DNA from: Chryseobacterium angstadtii
Lineage (GTDB): Bacteria > Bacteroidota > Bacteroidia > Flavobacteriales > Weeksellaceae
Assembly (NCBI RefSeq): GCF_001045465.1
Contig: NZ_LFND01000005.1
Coordinates: 62,001-126,000, forward strand
Direction of reading: 5' to 3'
DNA: 64,000 bases
Shown here: positions 43,261-52,309 of the stretch, one piece after another
Position numbering within the stretch: position 1 is the first letter of the stretch
Layout of the letters: the number at the start of each line of letters is the position of its first letter
The notes under the pieces: generated by a model
Told to the model about the DNA's origin: nothing
What the model saw: the letters and a program-made list of their open reading frames with translations, nothing else
Database searches by the model: none
Program-made: the position numbers and the translations under genes

Positions 43261-43420
43261 TAATCTCATGCAGATTTCACAGATTGAGCAGATTTCTAGC
43301 ATTGTAAATAAAAAAATCCTAGATTTTTAAAATACTTTTGTGAACTTTCTGTTTTCAAAGTATTTAGCTTTAGAAATAATTAAAAAGATTAGATAAAAAC
43401 TTTTGTCCCTTTTGTGGTTA
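43261..43420 (-). repeat. dispersed intergenic repeat, copy B
   Basis: The reverse complement begins TAACCACAAAAGGGACAAAA, has AAGTATTTTAAAAATCTAGG in the middle and ends AATCTGTGAAATCTGCATGA, matching copy A (37781-37935) block by block over about 155-160 bp. It follows the aspartic protease gene and is non-coding. Confidence 0.75.
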
Positions 43421-43447
43421 AAAAAAAACAAAAATTATAAATAAAAA

Positions 43448-43470
43448 ACCGTTCAAGTCTATTGAACGGT
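43448..43470 (-). terminator. terminator of the small membrane protein gene
   Basis: ACCGTTCAA (43448-43456) pairs with TTGAACGGT (43462-43470). On the minus strand the stem is followed by TTTTTTAT. Confidence 0.85.
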
Positions 43471-43494
43471 ATTCTAGTAAAGTCGAAATTAAGG

Positions 43495-43755
43495 TTATGC
43501 GTGTCTTGATTTCTTCCTCATTTGGGAAGAATTCATTTTTCCTGTAAGGGAGCTGATAAATACGAGTCCAAATCCTAGATAAGCTACGAATGCAGTTACG
43601 TATATGATCACACTGTTAAAATCTGGTTTTGAGGCATATATCAAATACACCAATACGGAAAAAACGGCAAAACTTAACAGGAGCATCAGGCTCCAGATAT
43701 TCATTTTTGCGGCATCTTCATTTCTCTTAAAAATCATTTCAAAAAAGTCTCTCAT
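43495..43755 (-). CDS. small two-TM membrane protein
   Basis: About 86 residues from MRDFFEMIFKRNEDAAK (Met at 43755). Two TM helices are clear: IWSLMLLLSFAVFSVLVYLI and IIYVTAFVAYLGFGLVFISS. The C-terminal tail is Lys/Arg-rich. I recognise no family. It has its own terminator, which supports a real gene. Confidence 0.7.
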   Translation of the reverse strand: MRDFFEMIFKRNEDAAKMNIWSLMLLLSFAVFSVLVYLIYASKPDFNSVIIYVTAFVAYLGFGLVFISSLTGKMNSSQMRKKSRHA

Positions 43756-43825
43756 CATAATCACTTTTTAAGGGTTATACATCTGTTTTCCGTTCTTTAA
43801 TAGAGCGGTCCGGAATCATTTTCCG

Positions 43826-44130
43826 TTATAAATTAATAGCACACGGATCATGGTTAAAACTTGCTAAGGTCATGATCTTATGGCCGTTTGATTGTTGTAC
43901 ATCAGGAGATATTTTAATATCCCCATAAAATTTTAATTAAAAGCAGTATTGAAACCCGGAAAGGGATTCATGAGCTTTATGACACCGTACACAATATTCA
44001 TCGTAAATGGAATTGATAAGAGGTTTATCTTTTCCGTTGCATACGGTATCTAAAGAAAAAGGATCATATAAATATGATAATGGCCTTTATCCGGCTCAGC
44101 GGAAACTGAAAATTCCGCGGTAACCTTTTC
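43826..44130 (-). pseudogene. possible decayed exported protein with a CxxCH motif
   Basis: On the minus strand one frame reads KVTAEFSVSAEPDKGHYHIY; a one-base shift near 44075 continues it as DPFSLDTVCNGKDKP then SIYDEYCVRCHKAHES; an in-frame TAA (43937-43939) interrupts, and the same frame goes on as DIKISPDVQQSNG to a final stop at 43826. Coherent protein-like sequence across a shift and a stop suggests a dead gene. CVRCH is a c-type haem-binding pattern. The family is not identified, and chance cannot be excluded. Confidence 0.3.
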
Positions 44131-44480
44131 TCATCGTTTGTGCCTTAAATAATTTTTTTTCAATGATTTAGCTTGCGAATTTCATGCCAAAGTGAATTTT
44201 TTAACTTGTTTTTATAGATAAGTAATTTTAAGTTTGCATAAATCCACAACAAGTGACTCCGGAAAATTGAGAATAAAATTACAGAAGCCTGTTAAAGAAT
44301 TAAACCATTTAAAGACAGCCCTCTTATGAATTCAAATACCGGAAAATGATCAGGAAGTACAAAAAATAGCCACTATAAATTAAACTCCTAAAGATCCAAT
44401 TTACGGAATCAGATTCCCTTCTCATGTAAGGGTGGAGAAAATTCAGAGAATTTTTTGATGGGTTTGTTTAAAAGCCTTAC

Positions 44481-44530
44481 AAAAAAAAATCAACAAGTTA
44501 ATTCTAGAATACCAGAATCAACCTGTTGAT
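44481..44530 (-). terminator. terminator-like hairpin after the M28 cluster
   Basis: ATCAACA (44489-44495) pairs with TGTTGAT (44524-44530), with further inner pairing (GTT/AAC, ATTCT/AGAAT). On the minus strand nine T follow (44489-44481). Confidence 0.7.
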
Positions 44531-44602
44531 GAAATCTTTCCAACTTAAAGTGAAAATATTTTAAAGAAGATTTTACATTAAAAATACATTTAAAGTAAAA
44601 TC

Positions 44603-45961
44603 CTACCAGTTTTTATCAATCATATAAACAATCTGCGTCATCGCAGTAGCTCCCAGGAGAAGTTCTCTTCTGTTTACCTTATCAAAAGTATCTTCTTCGG
44701 TATGATGAATATCAAAATACCTTTGGGAATCGGGAACAAGCTCTGCCGTAGGAACTCCCATATCGTGAAGCGGGTAGATATCCGTTCCTGAATATCTTCC
44801 TTCAAAATTATATACACCATAAGGAAAGAACAGGCTGGACCAGCTTTTAATCTGATTTCTTTTCTGATCATCCATTTCCAGAGCAATACCTCTTGGAGTG
44901 AAACCTCCGGCATCAGATTCTATGGCAAAAAGATGTTTTTCATTCTTTTCTTTGACTGTTTTTCCGTATTGGATGCCTCCTTTTACTCCGTTTTCTTCAT
45001 TTGCGAAACAGACCACTCTGATGGTATGATTATTTTTAATACCCAGTTTTTTAAATGTTCTCAATACTTCAATGCTCTGTACAATTCCGGCACCGTCATC
45101 ATGAGCACCTTCACCTACATCCCAGGAATCGAGATGTCCTCCGACTAGGATCACGCTCTGGTCTTTTTTACCCGTAATTTCTCCAATGACAGAATGGGAG
45201 AGCTTTTCACCTTTCATTCCGCAATTGGAATTCAGTTTTGCGGTGACTTTCTGTGTTTTTAAAAGGGCTTCAAGTTCGTCTGCTGTAGTACTTCCAATAG
45301 CTACCGCCGGGATTTTTGAAACTTTGTCGTCGTAACGCATTGCTCCGGTATGTGGAACATCATCGAAGGCTGAAGACAGAGACCGGATAATAGCAAATTT
45401 ACCTCCTTTTTTAGCCGTTAAAGAAGCAGCCGTTACCCTGTATTTGGCCGCATCACCGTAGCCTCTGAATGTTTCTACAAAAGACTGACTGAAAGGGTAG
45501 TTAAAGAATACTATTTTATCCTTTACCTGATCTGCAGAAAGCTTGTCATATTCTTCCATAGATTTTACGATAATAATCTCACCGGAAACATCTTTCCCGC
45601 CTGTGCCTTCAGAATTTCCAAGCGAAAGCATTTTCAGGTTTTTCCATCGGCCATCGGCCGTTTTGATCTGCAGAGATTCTTTTCCTCTCGTCCAGACCGG
45701 AACCATTACTTCCTGAAGCCATACTTTATCGGCTCCGGCATCACGAAGTTTTTGTTCGGCCCATTTTACAGACTTTTCATAGGCAGGAGAGCCACTGAGA
45801 CGATGTCCGATATTTTTAGTTAAATCTTTAAGGTCTGTATAACCCTTTCCGTTGTTCAGAATTTCAATAGAAATCTTGCTGAACTGTATAGAATCTTCTT
45901 TAGACTGCCCGAAAACAGCCATTCCTAAGAATAATAGTGAAGTTCCAATGATCTTTTTCAT
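44603..45961 (-). CDS. exported M28-family peptidase, paralogue 1
   Basis: A 452-residue zinc peptidase with signal peptide MKKIIGTSLLFLGMAVFGQ. A PA-type insert occupies about residues 110-240. The M28 site is complete: VGGHLDSWDVGEGAHDDGAG (His and bridging Asp), CFANEENG (catalytic Glu and zinc Glu), ESDAGG (Asp) and FDIHHTEEDT (last His). It resembles carboxypeptidase Q-type exopeptidases. It is the third gene of a tandem triplet and is very similar to paralogue 2; the gap between them is 3 bp, so they share a transcript. Confidence 0.93.
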   Translation of the reverse strand: MKKIIGTSLLFLGMAVFGQSKEDSIQFSKISIEILNNGKGYTDLKDLTKNIGHRLSGSPAYEKSVKWAEQKLRDAGADKVWLQEVMVPVWTRGKESLQIKTADGRWKNLKMLSLGNSEGTGGKDVSGEIIIVKSMEEYDKLSADQVKDKIVFFNYPFSQSFVETFRGYGDAAKYRVTAASLTAKKGGKFAIIRSLSSAFDDVPHTGAMRYDDKVSKIPAVAIGSTTADELEALLKTQKVTAKLNSNCGMKGEKLSHSVIGEITGKKDQSVILVGGHLDSWDVGEGAHDDGAGIVQSIEVLRTFKKLGIKNNHTIRVVCFANEENGVKGGIQYGKTVKEKNEKHLFAIESDAGGFTPRGIALEMDDQKRNQIKSWSSLFFPYGVYNFEGRYSGTDIYPLHDMGVPTAELVPDSQRYFDIHHTEEDTFDKVNRRELLLGATAMTQIVYMIDKNW

Positions 45962-45964
45962 AGT

Positions 45965-47323
45965 TTACCAGTTTTTATCAATCATATAAATAAGTTGTGT
46001 CATCACCGCGGCTCCCAGTAGGAGTTCTCTGCGGTTGACTTTCTCAAAAGTATCTTCTTCTGTGTGGTGAATGTCAAAATAACGCTGTGGATCAGGCACC
46101 AGTTCTGCCGTAGGAACACCCATTTCATGCAGAGGAGCTATATCTGAACCGGAATATTTTCCTTCAAAATTGTAAACTCCGTAAGGCAGGAACAGATTGC
46201 CCCAGCTCTGGATCTGCTTTCTGTTCTGATCATCCATTTCCAGGGAAATTCCTCTCGGAGAAAAGCCTCCCGCGTCAGATTCTATTGCAAAAAGGTGTTT
46301 TTCATTCTTTTCTTTGGCTGTTTTTCCATATTGTTTCCCTCCTTTGGTTCCGTTCTCTTCATTAGCAAAACATACCGCTCTGATGGTATGGTTGTTTTGA
46401 AGACCCAATTTTTTGAATGTTCTCAAGACTTCAATGCTCTGTACAATTCCGGCCCCGTCATCATGAGCGCCTTCACCTACATCCCAGGAATCGAGATGTC
46501 CTCCGACTACGATCACACTCTGGTCTTTTTTACCTGTAATTTCGCCAATGACAGAGTGGGAGAGCTTTTCGCCTTTCATTCCGCAATTGGAATTGAGCTT
46601 AGCTGTTACCATTTTGTTTTTTAATAAGGCTTCCAGTTCATCCGCAGATGTATTTCCAATGGCTACCGCCGGGATTTGCACGATATGGTCTTCGTAACGC
46701 ATGTTTCCTGTATGAGGAACGTCATCGAAAGCGGAAGAAAGAGAACGGATAATCGCAAATTTTCCACCTTTTTTTGCCGTTAAATTGGCTGCTGAGCGTC
46801 TGTAGGCTCCGGCTTCCCTGTACGAAATAAAAGTCTGTACATGAGACTGATTAAAAGGATAGTTAAAGAATACAATCTTATCCTTTACCTGATCTGCGGA
46901 AAGTCTGTCATATTCCTCCAGAGATCTCACCATAATAATCTCTCCGGAAACATCTTTTCCGCCTGTGCCCTCTGAATTTCCCAGAGAGAGCATTTTTATT
47001 TTTTTCCATGATCCGTCTGAAGTTTTGATCTGCAAGGATTCTTTTCCTCTGACCCAAACCGGAATCATTACTTCCTGTAGCCATACTTTATCGGCTCCGG
47101 CATCACGAAGTTTCTGTTCGGCCCATTTTACGGATCTCTCGTAAGCTTCAGAACCACTTAAACGGTTTCCGATGTTTTTTGTAAGGTCTTTTAATTCCTG
47201 ATATCCTTTTCCGTTATTCAGAATTTCTGTGGAAATCCTGCTGAATTGCAGAGAATCTTCTTTACTTTGCCCGAAAACAGTCAGATTGAGTACCAAAAAC
47301 GAAAGGGCAGTGATCTTCTTCAT
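45965..47323 (-). CDS. exported M28-family peptidase, paralogue 2
   Basis: About 452 residues from the Met at 47323 (MKKITALSFLVLNLTVFGQ); an earlier Met at 47341 would overlap the upstream gene more and weaken the signal peptide. The zinc site is complete: VGGHLDSWDVGEGAHDDGAG, CFANEENG, ESDAGG, FDIHHTEEDT. Most residues are the same as in paralogue 1, so a recent tandem duplication is likely. Both probably release terminal amino acids from peptides in the periplasm. The start lies 1 bp after the stop of the third paralogue. Confidence 0.93.
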   Translation of the reverse strand: MKKITALSFLVLNLTVFGQSKEDSLQFSRISTEILNNGKGYQELKDLTKNIGNRLSGSEAYERSVKWAEQKLRDAGADKVWLQEVMIPVWVRGKESLQIKTSDGSWKKIKMLSLGNSEGTGGKDVSGEIIMVRSLEEYDRLSADQVKDKIVFFNYPFNQSHVQTFISYREAGAYRRSAANLTAKKGGKFAIIRSLSSAFDDVPHTGNMRYEDHIVQIPAVAIGNTSADELEALLKNKMVTAKLNSNCGMKGEKLSHSVIGEITGKKDQSVIVVGGHLDSWDVGEGAHDDGAGIVQSIEVLRTFKKLGLQNNHTIRAVCFANEENGTKGGKQYGKTAKEKNEKHLFAIESDAGGFSPRGISLEMDDQNRKQIQSWGNLFLPYGVYNFEGKYSGSDIAPLHEMGVPTAELVPDPQRYFDIHHTEEDTFEKVNRRELLLGAAVMTQLIYMIDKNW

Positions 47324-47324
47324 A

Positions 47325-48728
47325 TTACCAGTTTTTATCAATCATGAAAATAAGCTGAGTCATGGCAACAGCACCCAAAAGAAGCTCTCTTTTGTTCACT
47401 TTATCGAAAGTATCCTGCTCGGAGTGATGGTAATCAAAGTACCTTTGAGTATCTACCACCAGTTCAGCTAAAGGAATATCCAGCTTTTTCAGGGGTGAGA
47501 TATCCTGAATAGCATCAGTCTGGTCAAAATCATAAACCCCGTAAGGAAGGAAATAATTCTTCCATTCGAAAATTTGCTTTCGTCTTTGTGGCGGCATATC
47601 TAAGGAAAATCCTCTTGGTGAATATCCTCCCGCATCTGTTCCTAAAGCAAAAACATGTTTTTCATCCTTTTTTTTCACATAGGCTGCATACATTTCGCGT
47701 CCTTGTCCTCCGTTTTCGCTGTTGGCATAAAAAACAAGTCTTATCGTATGGTTATTTTCAATGCCAAGCGCTTTGAATGTTCTTAAAACCTCAATACACT
47801 GGGCAATACCGGTTCCGTCGTCAATAGCGCCTTCCCCGAAATCCCACGAGTCTAATTGAGCTCCCAAAACAATCACTTTAGCATCTTTTTTACCTTGAAT
47901 TTCAGCAATAATGTTGGGATTGGTAGTGTCGCCTTTTGACTGGGCGTTCATATTTATTTTGGCGGTAACTTTTTGATTTTTCAGTAGTTTTTCTAATTCG
48001 TCAGCAGATCTTACTCCAATGGACAGGGCTGGAATTCTTATTTTGTCATCAGGTTCATAATACACCATTTTTGCATGAGGCGTATCATCAGTAGCTGTTG
48101 TTAAAGATCTTATAATTAAAGCTTTTGCTCCTGTTTTGGCAATGACGGAGGCAGAAATTAATTTGGATTTTGCGGTGGCCAAATAAGAATCATTGGTATT
48201 AATGATCTTCGGGTCCATTGGAAGATTAACGAAAGCTATTTTCCCTTTCAATTGCCCCACAGACATGGCATTAAGTTCAGAGGTTGAATTGATTAAAACA
48301 ATGTCTCCTGTAAGATCTTTCCCGCCAGTTCCTTCAGAATTTCCGAAAGACAGCATTCTGATATTTTTCCAGTCTCCGTTAGCTGTTTTTATTTCCAGGG
48401 ATTCTTTTCCTCTGATCCAGACCGGAGCTTTAGCTTCCATTCTCCAGATCATTTCAATACCGATGGATTTGAGTTTTTTTTCTGCCCATTCCACCGCTTT
48501 TATATAGCCGGAAGTCCCGCTGAACCGGGGCCCGATTCCTTTGGTCAGTTCTCCCAGATTTTCATAGGCAGCACCGTTGGTCATAATCTCGTCCGAGATC
48601 TTCCTGAATTCATCATGATAGTTGAACTTTGCCGTGGCGACCTTTTTTACAGGTTTTTTCTGTGGCTTTTTTTGAGAAAATAAAAATCCACTCAAAAAGA
48701 GTGGAAGTATAATGAATATTTTTTTCAT
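47325..48728 (-). CDS. M28-family paralogue 3, probable pseudoenzyme
   Basis: A 467-residue exported homologue, first gene of the triplet. Compared with the other two, the first zinc His is Gln (GAQLDSWDFGEGAIDDGTG) and the catalytic Glu is Ser (FYANSENGGQG in place of CFANEENG). The bridging Asp, the TDAGG Asp and the last His (YHHSEQDT) remain. A Lys/Pro-rich stretch follows the signal peptide (KKPQKKPVKKVA). Family knowledge says the His and Glu are needed for hydrolysis, so this copy is probably inactive, perhaps a binding or regulatory partner. The rest of the fold seems intact, so it is not decaying. Confidence 0.88.
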   Translation of the reverse strand: MKKIFIILPLFLSGFLFSQKKPQKKPVKKVATAKFNYHDEFRKISDEIMTNGAAYENLGELTKGIGPRFSGTSGYIKAVEWAEKKLKSIGIEMIWRMEAKAPVWIRGKESLEIKTANGDWKNIRMLSFGNSEGTGGKDLTGDIVLINSTSELNAMSVGQLKGKIAFVNLPMDPKIINTNDSYLATAKSKLISASVIAKTGAKALIIRSLTTATDDTPHAKMVYYEPDDKIRIPALSIGVRSADELEKLLKNQKVTAKINMNAQSKGDTTNPNIIAEIQGKKDAKVIVLGAQLDSWDFGEGAIDDGTGIAQCIEVLRTFKALGIENNHTIRLVFYANSENGGQGREMYAAYVKKKDEKHVFALGTDAGGYSPRGFSLDMPPQRRKQIFEWKNYFLPYGVYDFDQTDAIQDISPLKKLDIPLAELVVDTQRYFDYHHSEQDTFDKVNKRELLLGAVAMTQLIFMIDKNW

Positions 48729-48783
48729 TTTTTATTTACCTTTCTTTTTCCAATGATAAAAGTAGGGAAAAATTGGGAATTTA

Positions 48784-50028
48784 TTAAGGTTTCATATCAT
48801 ACATTAAGAGTGCTGTAACCAATTTAGGCTCAATGAAAGTACATTTTGGAGGCATACTCAGTTTAAGATCTGAAATTTTGATCATATCGTTGAAACTTAC
48901 CGGATAGATTCCGAAACCTACCTTTCCTTCACCGTTGTCTATTTTTTCCTTTAAAAAGTTAATTCCCTGAAGGTTAGAAGTTCCTTTAGCATAAGAAATC
49001 TTTTCAGAACTGTCTGAATCTTCTATTTTAAGGATGTTTTTGAAAATGTATTTATCCAGAAGATGGTGATCCAGATTGTCCAGTGACATTTCCTTTGAAC
49101 GGAGATCATGCTTTACATGAAGTGAGTAAAATTTACCGTCCAGATACATGGATATGTGGAATTTCTGCGAAGGGAAATAAGAGGTTTCACCCTTTTCATG
49201 GATCAGGAAATATTGGTCCAGCTGTTTTAAGAATTCTTCGCTGGAAAGCCCGTTAAGATCCGTTATGATCCTGTTGTAATCATGGATTTTGATGGATTGG
49301 TTGGAAACAATGAAACTGTATACGAAGTTGTAGGCTTCAGTTCCGTTGTGTCTTTTATTTTTTTCTTTAAGATGTTTCGCGTTCAGAGCTGTGGAGCCTA
49401 TTCTGTGGTGGCCATCCGCAATGTAGAAAGAATCGATCTGATCAATCACTTCCTTGAACTGCTGAAGTTTCAGACGGTTGTCTATTCTCCAGATTTTGTG
49501 TCTGATTCCGATAGAATCTATATGATTGAAAATAGGAACATTTTTTTCCTCATGATTCATGAGAAGTTCAATCTTGGAATTGGAAGGGTAGGTAAGCAGT
49601 ACAGGTTCGGCCTGCAGGTTTACTTTCTCCAGATAATGAGCGAGCTTTTCCTTTTTCTGAGGAATGGTACTCTCATGTCTTTTAATCTTTCCGTTCCAGA
49701 AATCTTCAATGCTTGCCAGTCCCAGTAAGCCTCTGAAAACCTGTTTGTTGGGGTAGATCTGCTCATAAAGATAGTATGCAGAACTGTCCTGGACCAATTT
49801 TTTTTCATCCAGAAGTTCTTCAAACGTTGAACGGATTTTCCTTAGATTCCGGTCAATATCTTTAGATTTACTTACAACGTAGGGTTTAATCATGTTGATG
49901 TAAGTATTTTCAACTTGAGCCTTCTCTGCAATCTCCTCTTGGGTGAAATTGTCAAGTGGATGTGTAGGGAAAGTGCTCTCAAAGTCTTTATGAGGTCTAA
50001 TTCCACGGAAAGGTTTAAAAACAGGCAT
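48784..50028 (-). CDS. DUF1015-family protein
   Basis: A 414-residue cytosolic protein of DUF1015: FKPFRGIRPHKDFESTFPTHPLDNFTQEE at the start (4-32), YYLYEQIYPNKQVFRGLLGLASIEDF, FYIADGHHRIGSTAL (conserved Asp-Gly-His-His) and, late, LQGINFLKEKIDNGEGKVGFGIYPV. The biochemical function is not established; it is often encoded beside serA and serC in Bacteroidota, as here, 3 bp after serA. That points to serine metabolism or a kinase/hydrolase role linked to it (inference). Confidence 0.9.
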   Translation of the reverse strand: MPVFKPFRGIRPHKDFESTFPTHPLDNFTQEEIAEKAQVENTYINMIKPYVVSKSKDIDRNLRKIRSTFEELLDEKKLVQDSSAYYLYEQIYPNKQVFRGLLGLASIEDFWNGKIKRHESTIPQKKEKLAHYLEKVNLQAEPVLLTYPSNSKIELLMNHEEKNVPIFNHIDSIGIRHKIWRIDNRLKLQQFKEVIDQIDSFYIADGHHRIGSTALNAKHLKEKNKRHNGTEAYNFVYSFIVSNQSIKIHDYNRIITDLNGLSSEEFLKQLDQYFLIHEKGETSYFPSQKFHISMYLDGKFYSLHVKHDLRSKEMSLDNLDHHLLDKYIFKNILKIEDSDSSEKISYAKGTSNLQGINFLKEKIDNGEGKVGFGIYPVSFNDMIKISDLKLSMPPKCTFIEPKLVTALLMYDMKP

Positions 50029-50031
50029 ATT

Positions 50032-50997
50032 TTATCTTATGGTTTCTTTTTGTAGCTTAATAATTTGTTCTGCAAGTTCTGCGCCGATTTTTTCCTGAGC
50101 ATCCACGGTGTTTCCTCCTACATGAGGAGAAAGGGATAATGCAGGGTTCATCAGCAGGGGAAGTTCAGGGGTTGGTTCGTTCTCAAACACGTCCAGTGCA
50201 GCTCCCGCCACTTTTTCAGATTCGATGAAATCAATAAGGGTAACTTCGTTGATGACACCGCCTCTTGCAGTATTCACTATGTAGACTCCGTCTTTCATTT
50301 TTTCAAATTGAGGCGTGTCTATGATATATTCATTCGTTTTTGGAGTATTGATACTGATGAAGTCTGTGTCTTTTAGAAAAGCATCCATATCATTGGTGGA
50401 AGTAATTTCAAAATTCAGAGTCTGTCCGTCGAAAAAGTCCAGCGTAAGAACTTTTGTCTTTGGGTTTTTGGTCAGAACTTTAATTTTCATTCCTAATGCT
50501 ATTCCTATTTTCACGACTTCCTGTCCGATACTTCCAAAGCCGATTACTCCAAGTGTTTTTCCGGAAAGTTCATAAGCTTTGCTGAACGACTTTTTCATGG
50601 CATCGAAGTGAGTTTCCCCCTCCAAAGGCATCAGCCGGTTCGATTCGTGAAGGAATCTTGCCAATGCGAAAAAGTGTCCGAAAACCAGCTCAGCTACTGA
50701 TTTTGAAGATGCTGTAGGCGTATTGATCACTTTGATTCCTTTACTTTTAGCATAATCTACATCAATATTATCCATCCCGATGCCTCCGCGTCCGATAATT
50801 TTCAAGCCCGGACAGGCATCAATCAGGTCTTGTCTTACTTTCGTAGCGCTTCTTACCAAAAGAATATCTACGTTATTTTCATTAATAAAATCAATAACGT
50901 GATTCTGAGCCACTCTGTTGGGCAGAATTTCAAATCCTGCTTCTATAAGGGCTTTTTCTCCTGTTTTTGAGATTCCGTCGTTTGCTAGAACTTTCAT
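50032..50997 (-). CDS. serA: D-3-phosphoglycerate dehydrogenase (short form)
   Basis: A 321-residue D-2-hydroxyacid dehydrogenase. The NAD-binding motif is VIGFGSIGQEVVKIGIALG, the catalytic Arg is in VNTARGGVINE, Glu in FENEPTPELP and His in LSPHVGGNT. There is no C-terminal ACT domain, so it is the short form without serine feedback. It oxidises 3-phosphoglycerate, the first step of serine synthesis. The neighbour serC (next step) supports this call over other 2-hydroxyacid dehydrogenases. It lies 123 bp after serC and 3 bp before DUF1015. Confidence 0.9.
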   Translation of the reverse strand: MKVLANDGISKTGEKALIEAGFEILPNRVAQNHVIDFINENNVDILLVRSATKVRQDLIDACPGLKIIGRGGIGMDNIDVDYAKSKGIKVINTPTASSKSVAELVFGHFFALARFLHESNRLMPLEGETHFDAMKKSFSKAYELSGKTLGVIGFGSIGQEVVKIGIALGMKIKVLTKNPKTKVLTLDFFDGQTLNFEITSTNDMDAFLKDTDFISINTPKTNEYIIDTPQFEKMKDGVYIVNTARGGVINEVTLIDFIESEKVAGAALDVFENEPTPELPLLMNPALSLSPHVGGNTVDAQEKIGAELAEQIIKLQKETIR

Positions 50998-51120
50998 GTA
51001 TAGTTTAGATTTAAAGATTGAAAAATTTAGCTATTTAAAAATTTTAAATCGGGGCGCAAATTAATAAATTTTAATTAACTGCTCTAAATCTTTCAATCTC
51101 TGAATTTTTTTAAGGTAAAA

Positions 51121-52185
51121 TTATTTAATAGATTTCATGACATCTACCAGAACCTGAACACTTTCGATAGGCAAAGCGTTGTATAAACTTGCTCTGTATC
51201 CGCCCAAACTTCTGTGCCCGTTCAGTCCGCTGATTCCCGCAGCTTTCCAGGCATTGTCGAATTCTTCTTTTTTGCTTTCGTCTGTCAGTTTGAAAGAAAC
51301 ATTCATCAGAGAACGGTCCTCTTTTACACAGAACGTTTCAAACAGAGGATTGTTGTCTATCTCATCATATAAAAGCTTGGCTTTTGCTTCATTTCTTGCT
51401 TCCGCCGCTGCTATTCCTCCGTTCTTCTCAAGATACTGTAAAGTAAGAAGAGATGCATAAACAGGGAAAACCGGCGGTGTATTGTACATGGATTCTTTTG
51501 AAATATGCTGAGAATAATCCAATATAGACAACATATTTTCTCTTCCTGTTTTTCCAAGAATTTCTTTTTTGATCACAACCAGAGTAACTCCGGCAGGTCC
51601 CATATTTTTCTGAGCTCCTGCATAAATCAGATCAAATTTAGAAAAATCAATCTGTCTTGAGAAAATATCAGAACTCATATCGCAAACCATCAGGGTATCT
51701 ACCTCCGGGAAAGATTTCATCTGAGTTCCGTAGATGGTGTTGTTTGAGGTGCAGTGGAAATAGTCATATTCCGAACCTACCGTATAGTTTTTAGGAATAA
51801 AAGAATAGTTTTCTTCTTTGGAAGAACCTACCACATCTACCGTTCCTAATTTTTTTGCTTCTTTTACAGCCCCTGCTGCCCATGTTCCTGTATCCAGATA
51901 AGCTGCTTTACCACCCACTTTCATCAGGTTGTAAGGAACCATTGCAAACTGCAGGCTTGCACCGCCTCCTAAATAAAGTACTTCATAATCATCACCAAGG
52001 TTCATCAGTCTTTTCACAATGGCACGCGCTTCGTCCATTACAGCAACGAAATCCTTGCTTCTGTGCGAAATTTCAAGAAGAGACAGACCAATTCCGTTGA
52101 AATCTAAAATAGCCTCTGCTGATTTTTCGAATACCTCCTGAGGTAATATACATGGCCCTGCGCTGAAGTTGTGCTTTTTGCTCAT
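51121..52185 (-). CDS. serC: phosphoserine aminotransferase
   Basis: A 354-residue fold-type I PLP enzyme: HNFSAGPCILPQEVF at the start, LEISHRSKDFVAVMDEA, FHCTSNNTIYGTQ, the PLP lysine in IYAGAQKNMGPAG, YNTPPVFPVY and NGHRSLGGYRASLYNA at the end. It converts 3-phosphohydroxypyruvate to phosphoserine. It begins the serC-serA-DUF1015 group. serB is not in the window. Confidence 0.96.
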   Translation of the reverse strand: MSKKHNFSAGPCILPQEVFEKSAEAILDFNGIGLSLLEISHRSKDFVAVMDEARAIVKRLMNLGDDYEVLYLGGGASLQFAMVPYNLMKVGGKAAYLDTGTWAAGAVKEAKKLGTVDVVGSSKEENYSFIPKNYTVGSEYDYFHCTSNNTIYGTQMKSFPEVDTLMVCDMSSDIFSRQIDFSKFDLIYAGAQKNMGPAGVTLVVIKKEILGKTGRENMLSILDYSQHISKESMYNTPPVFPVYASLLTLQYLEKNGGIAAAEARNEAKAKLLYDEIDNNPLFETFCVKEDRSLMNVSFKLTDESKKEEFDNAWKAAGISGLNGHRSLGGYRASLYNALPIESVQVLVDVMKSIK

Positions 52186-52279
52186 ATTTTTACTTTTTTG
52201 GGTTGTGCAAGAGTTTTAAGAACTTGCGGTTGTGTTATTGATATTTTACTAGATTTATTGAAATTTATAGTTAAAAAAA

Positions 52280-52301
52280 CCGCCTCAACCTACTGAGACG
52301 G
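52280..52301 (-). terminator. terminator of the ferredoxin gene
   Basis: On the minus strand CCGTCTCA pairs with TGAGGCGG (52294-52301 with 52280-52287, one G-U pair), followed by seven T. Confidence 0.85.
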
Positions 52302-52309
52302 AGCCTTTA

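Larger units (their letters stand above)
43756..44602. other. gene-poor 850-bp gap with a decayed frame
   Basis: Holds the possible pseudogene at 43826-44130 and the terminator-like hairpin at 44489-44530. No intact gene or RNA was seen in the rest (44131-44480). Confidence 0.5.

Noticed and set aside
50032..50997. D-lactate or erythronate dehydrogenase as the identity of the 2-hydroxyacid dehydrogenase
   Set aside because: Possible by fold, but the direct association with serC makes phosphoglycerate dehydrogenase the better call.
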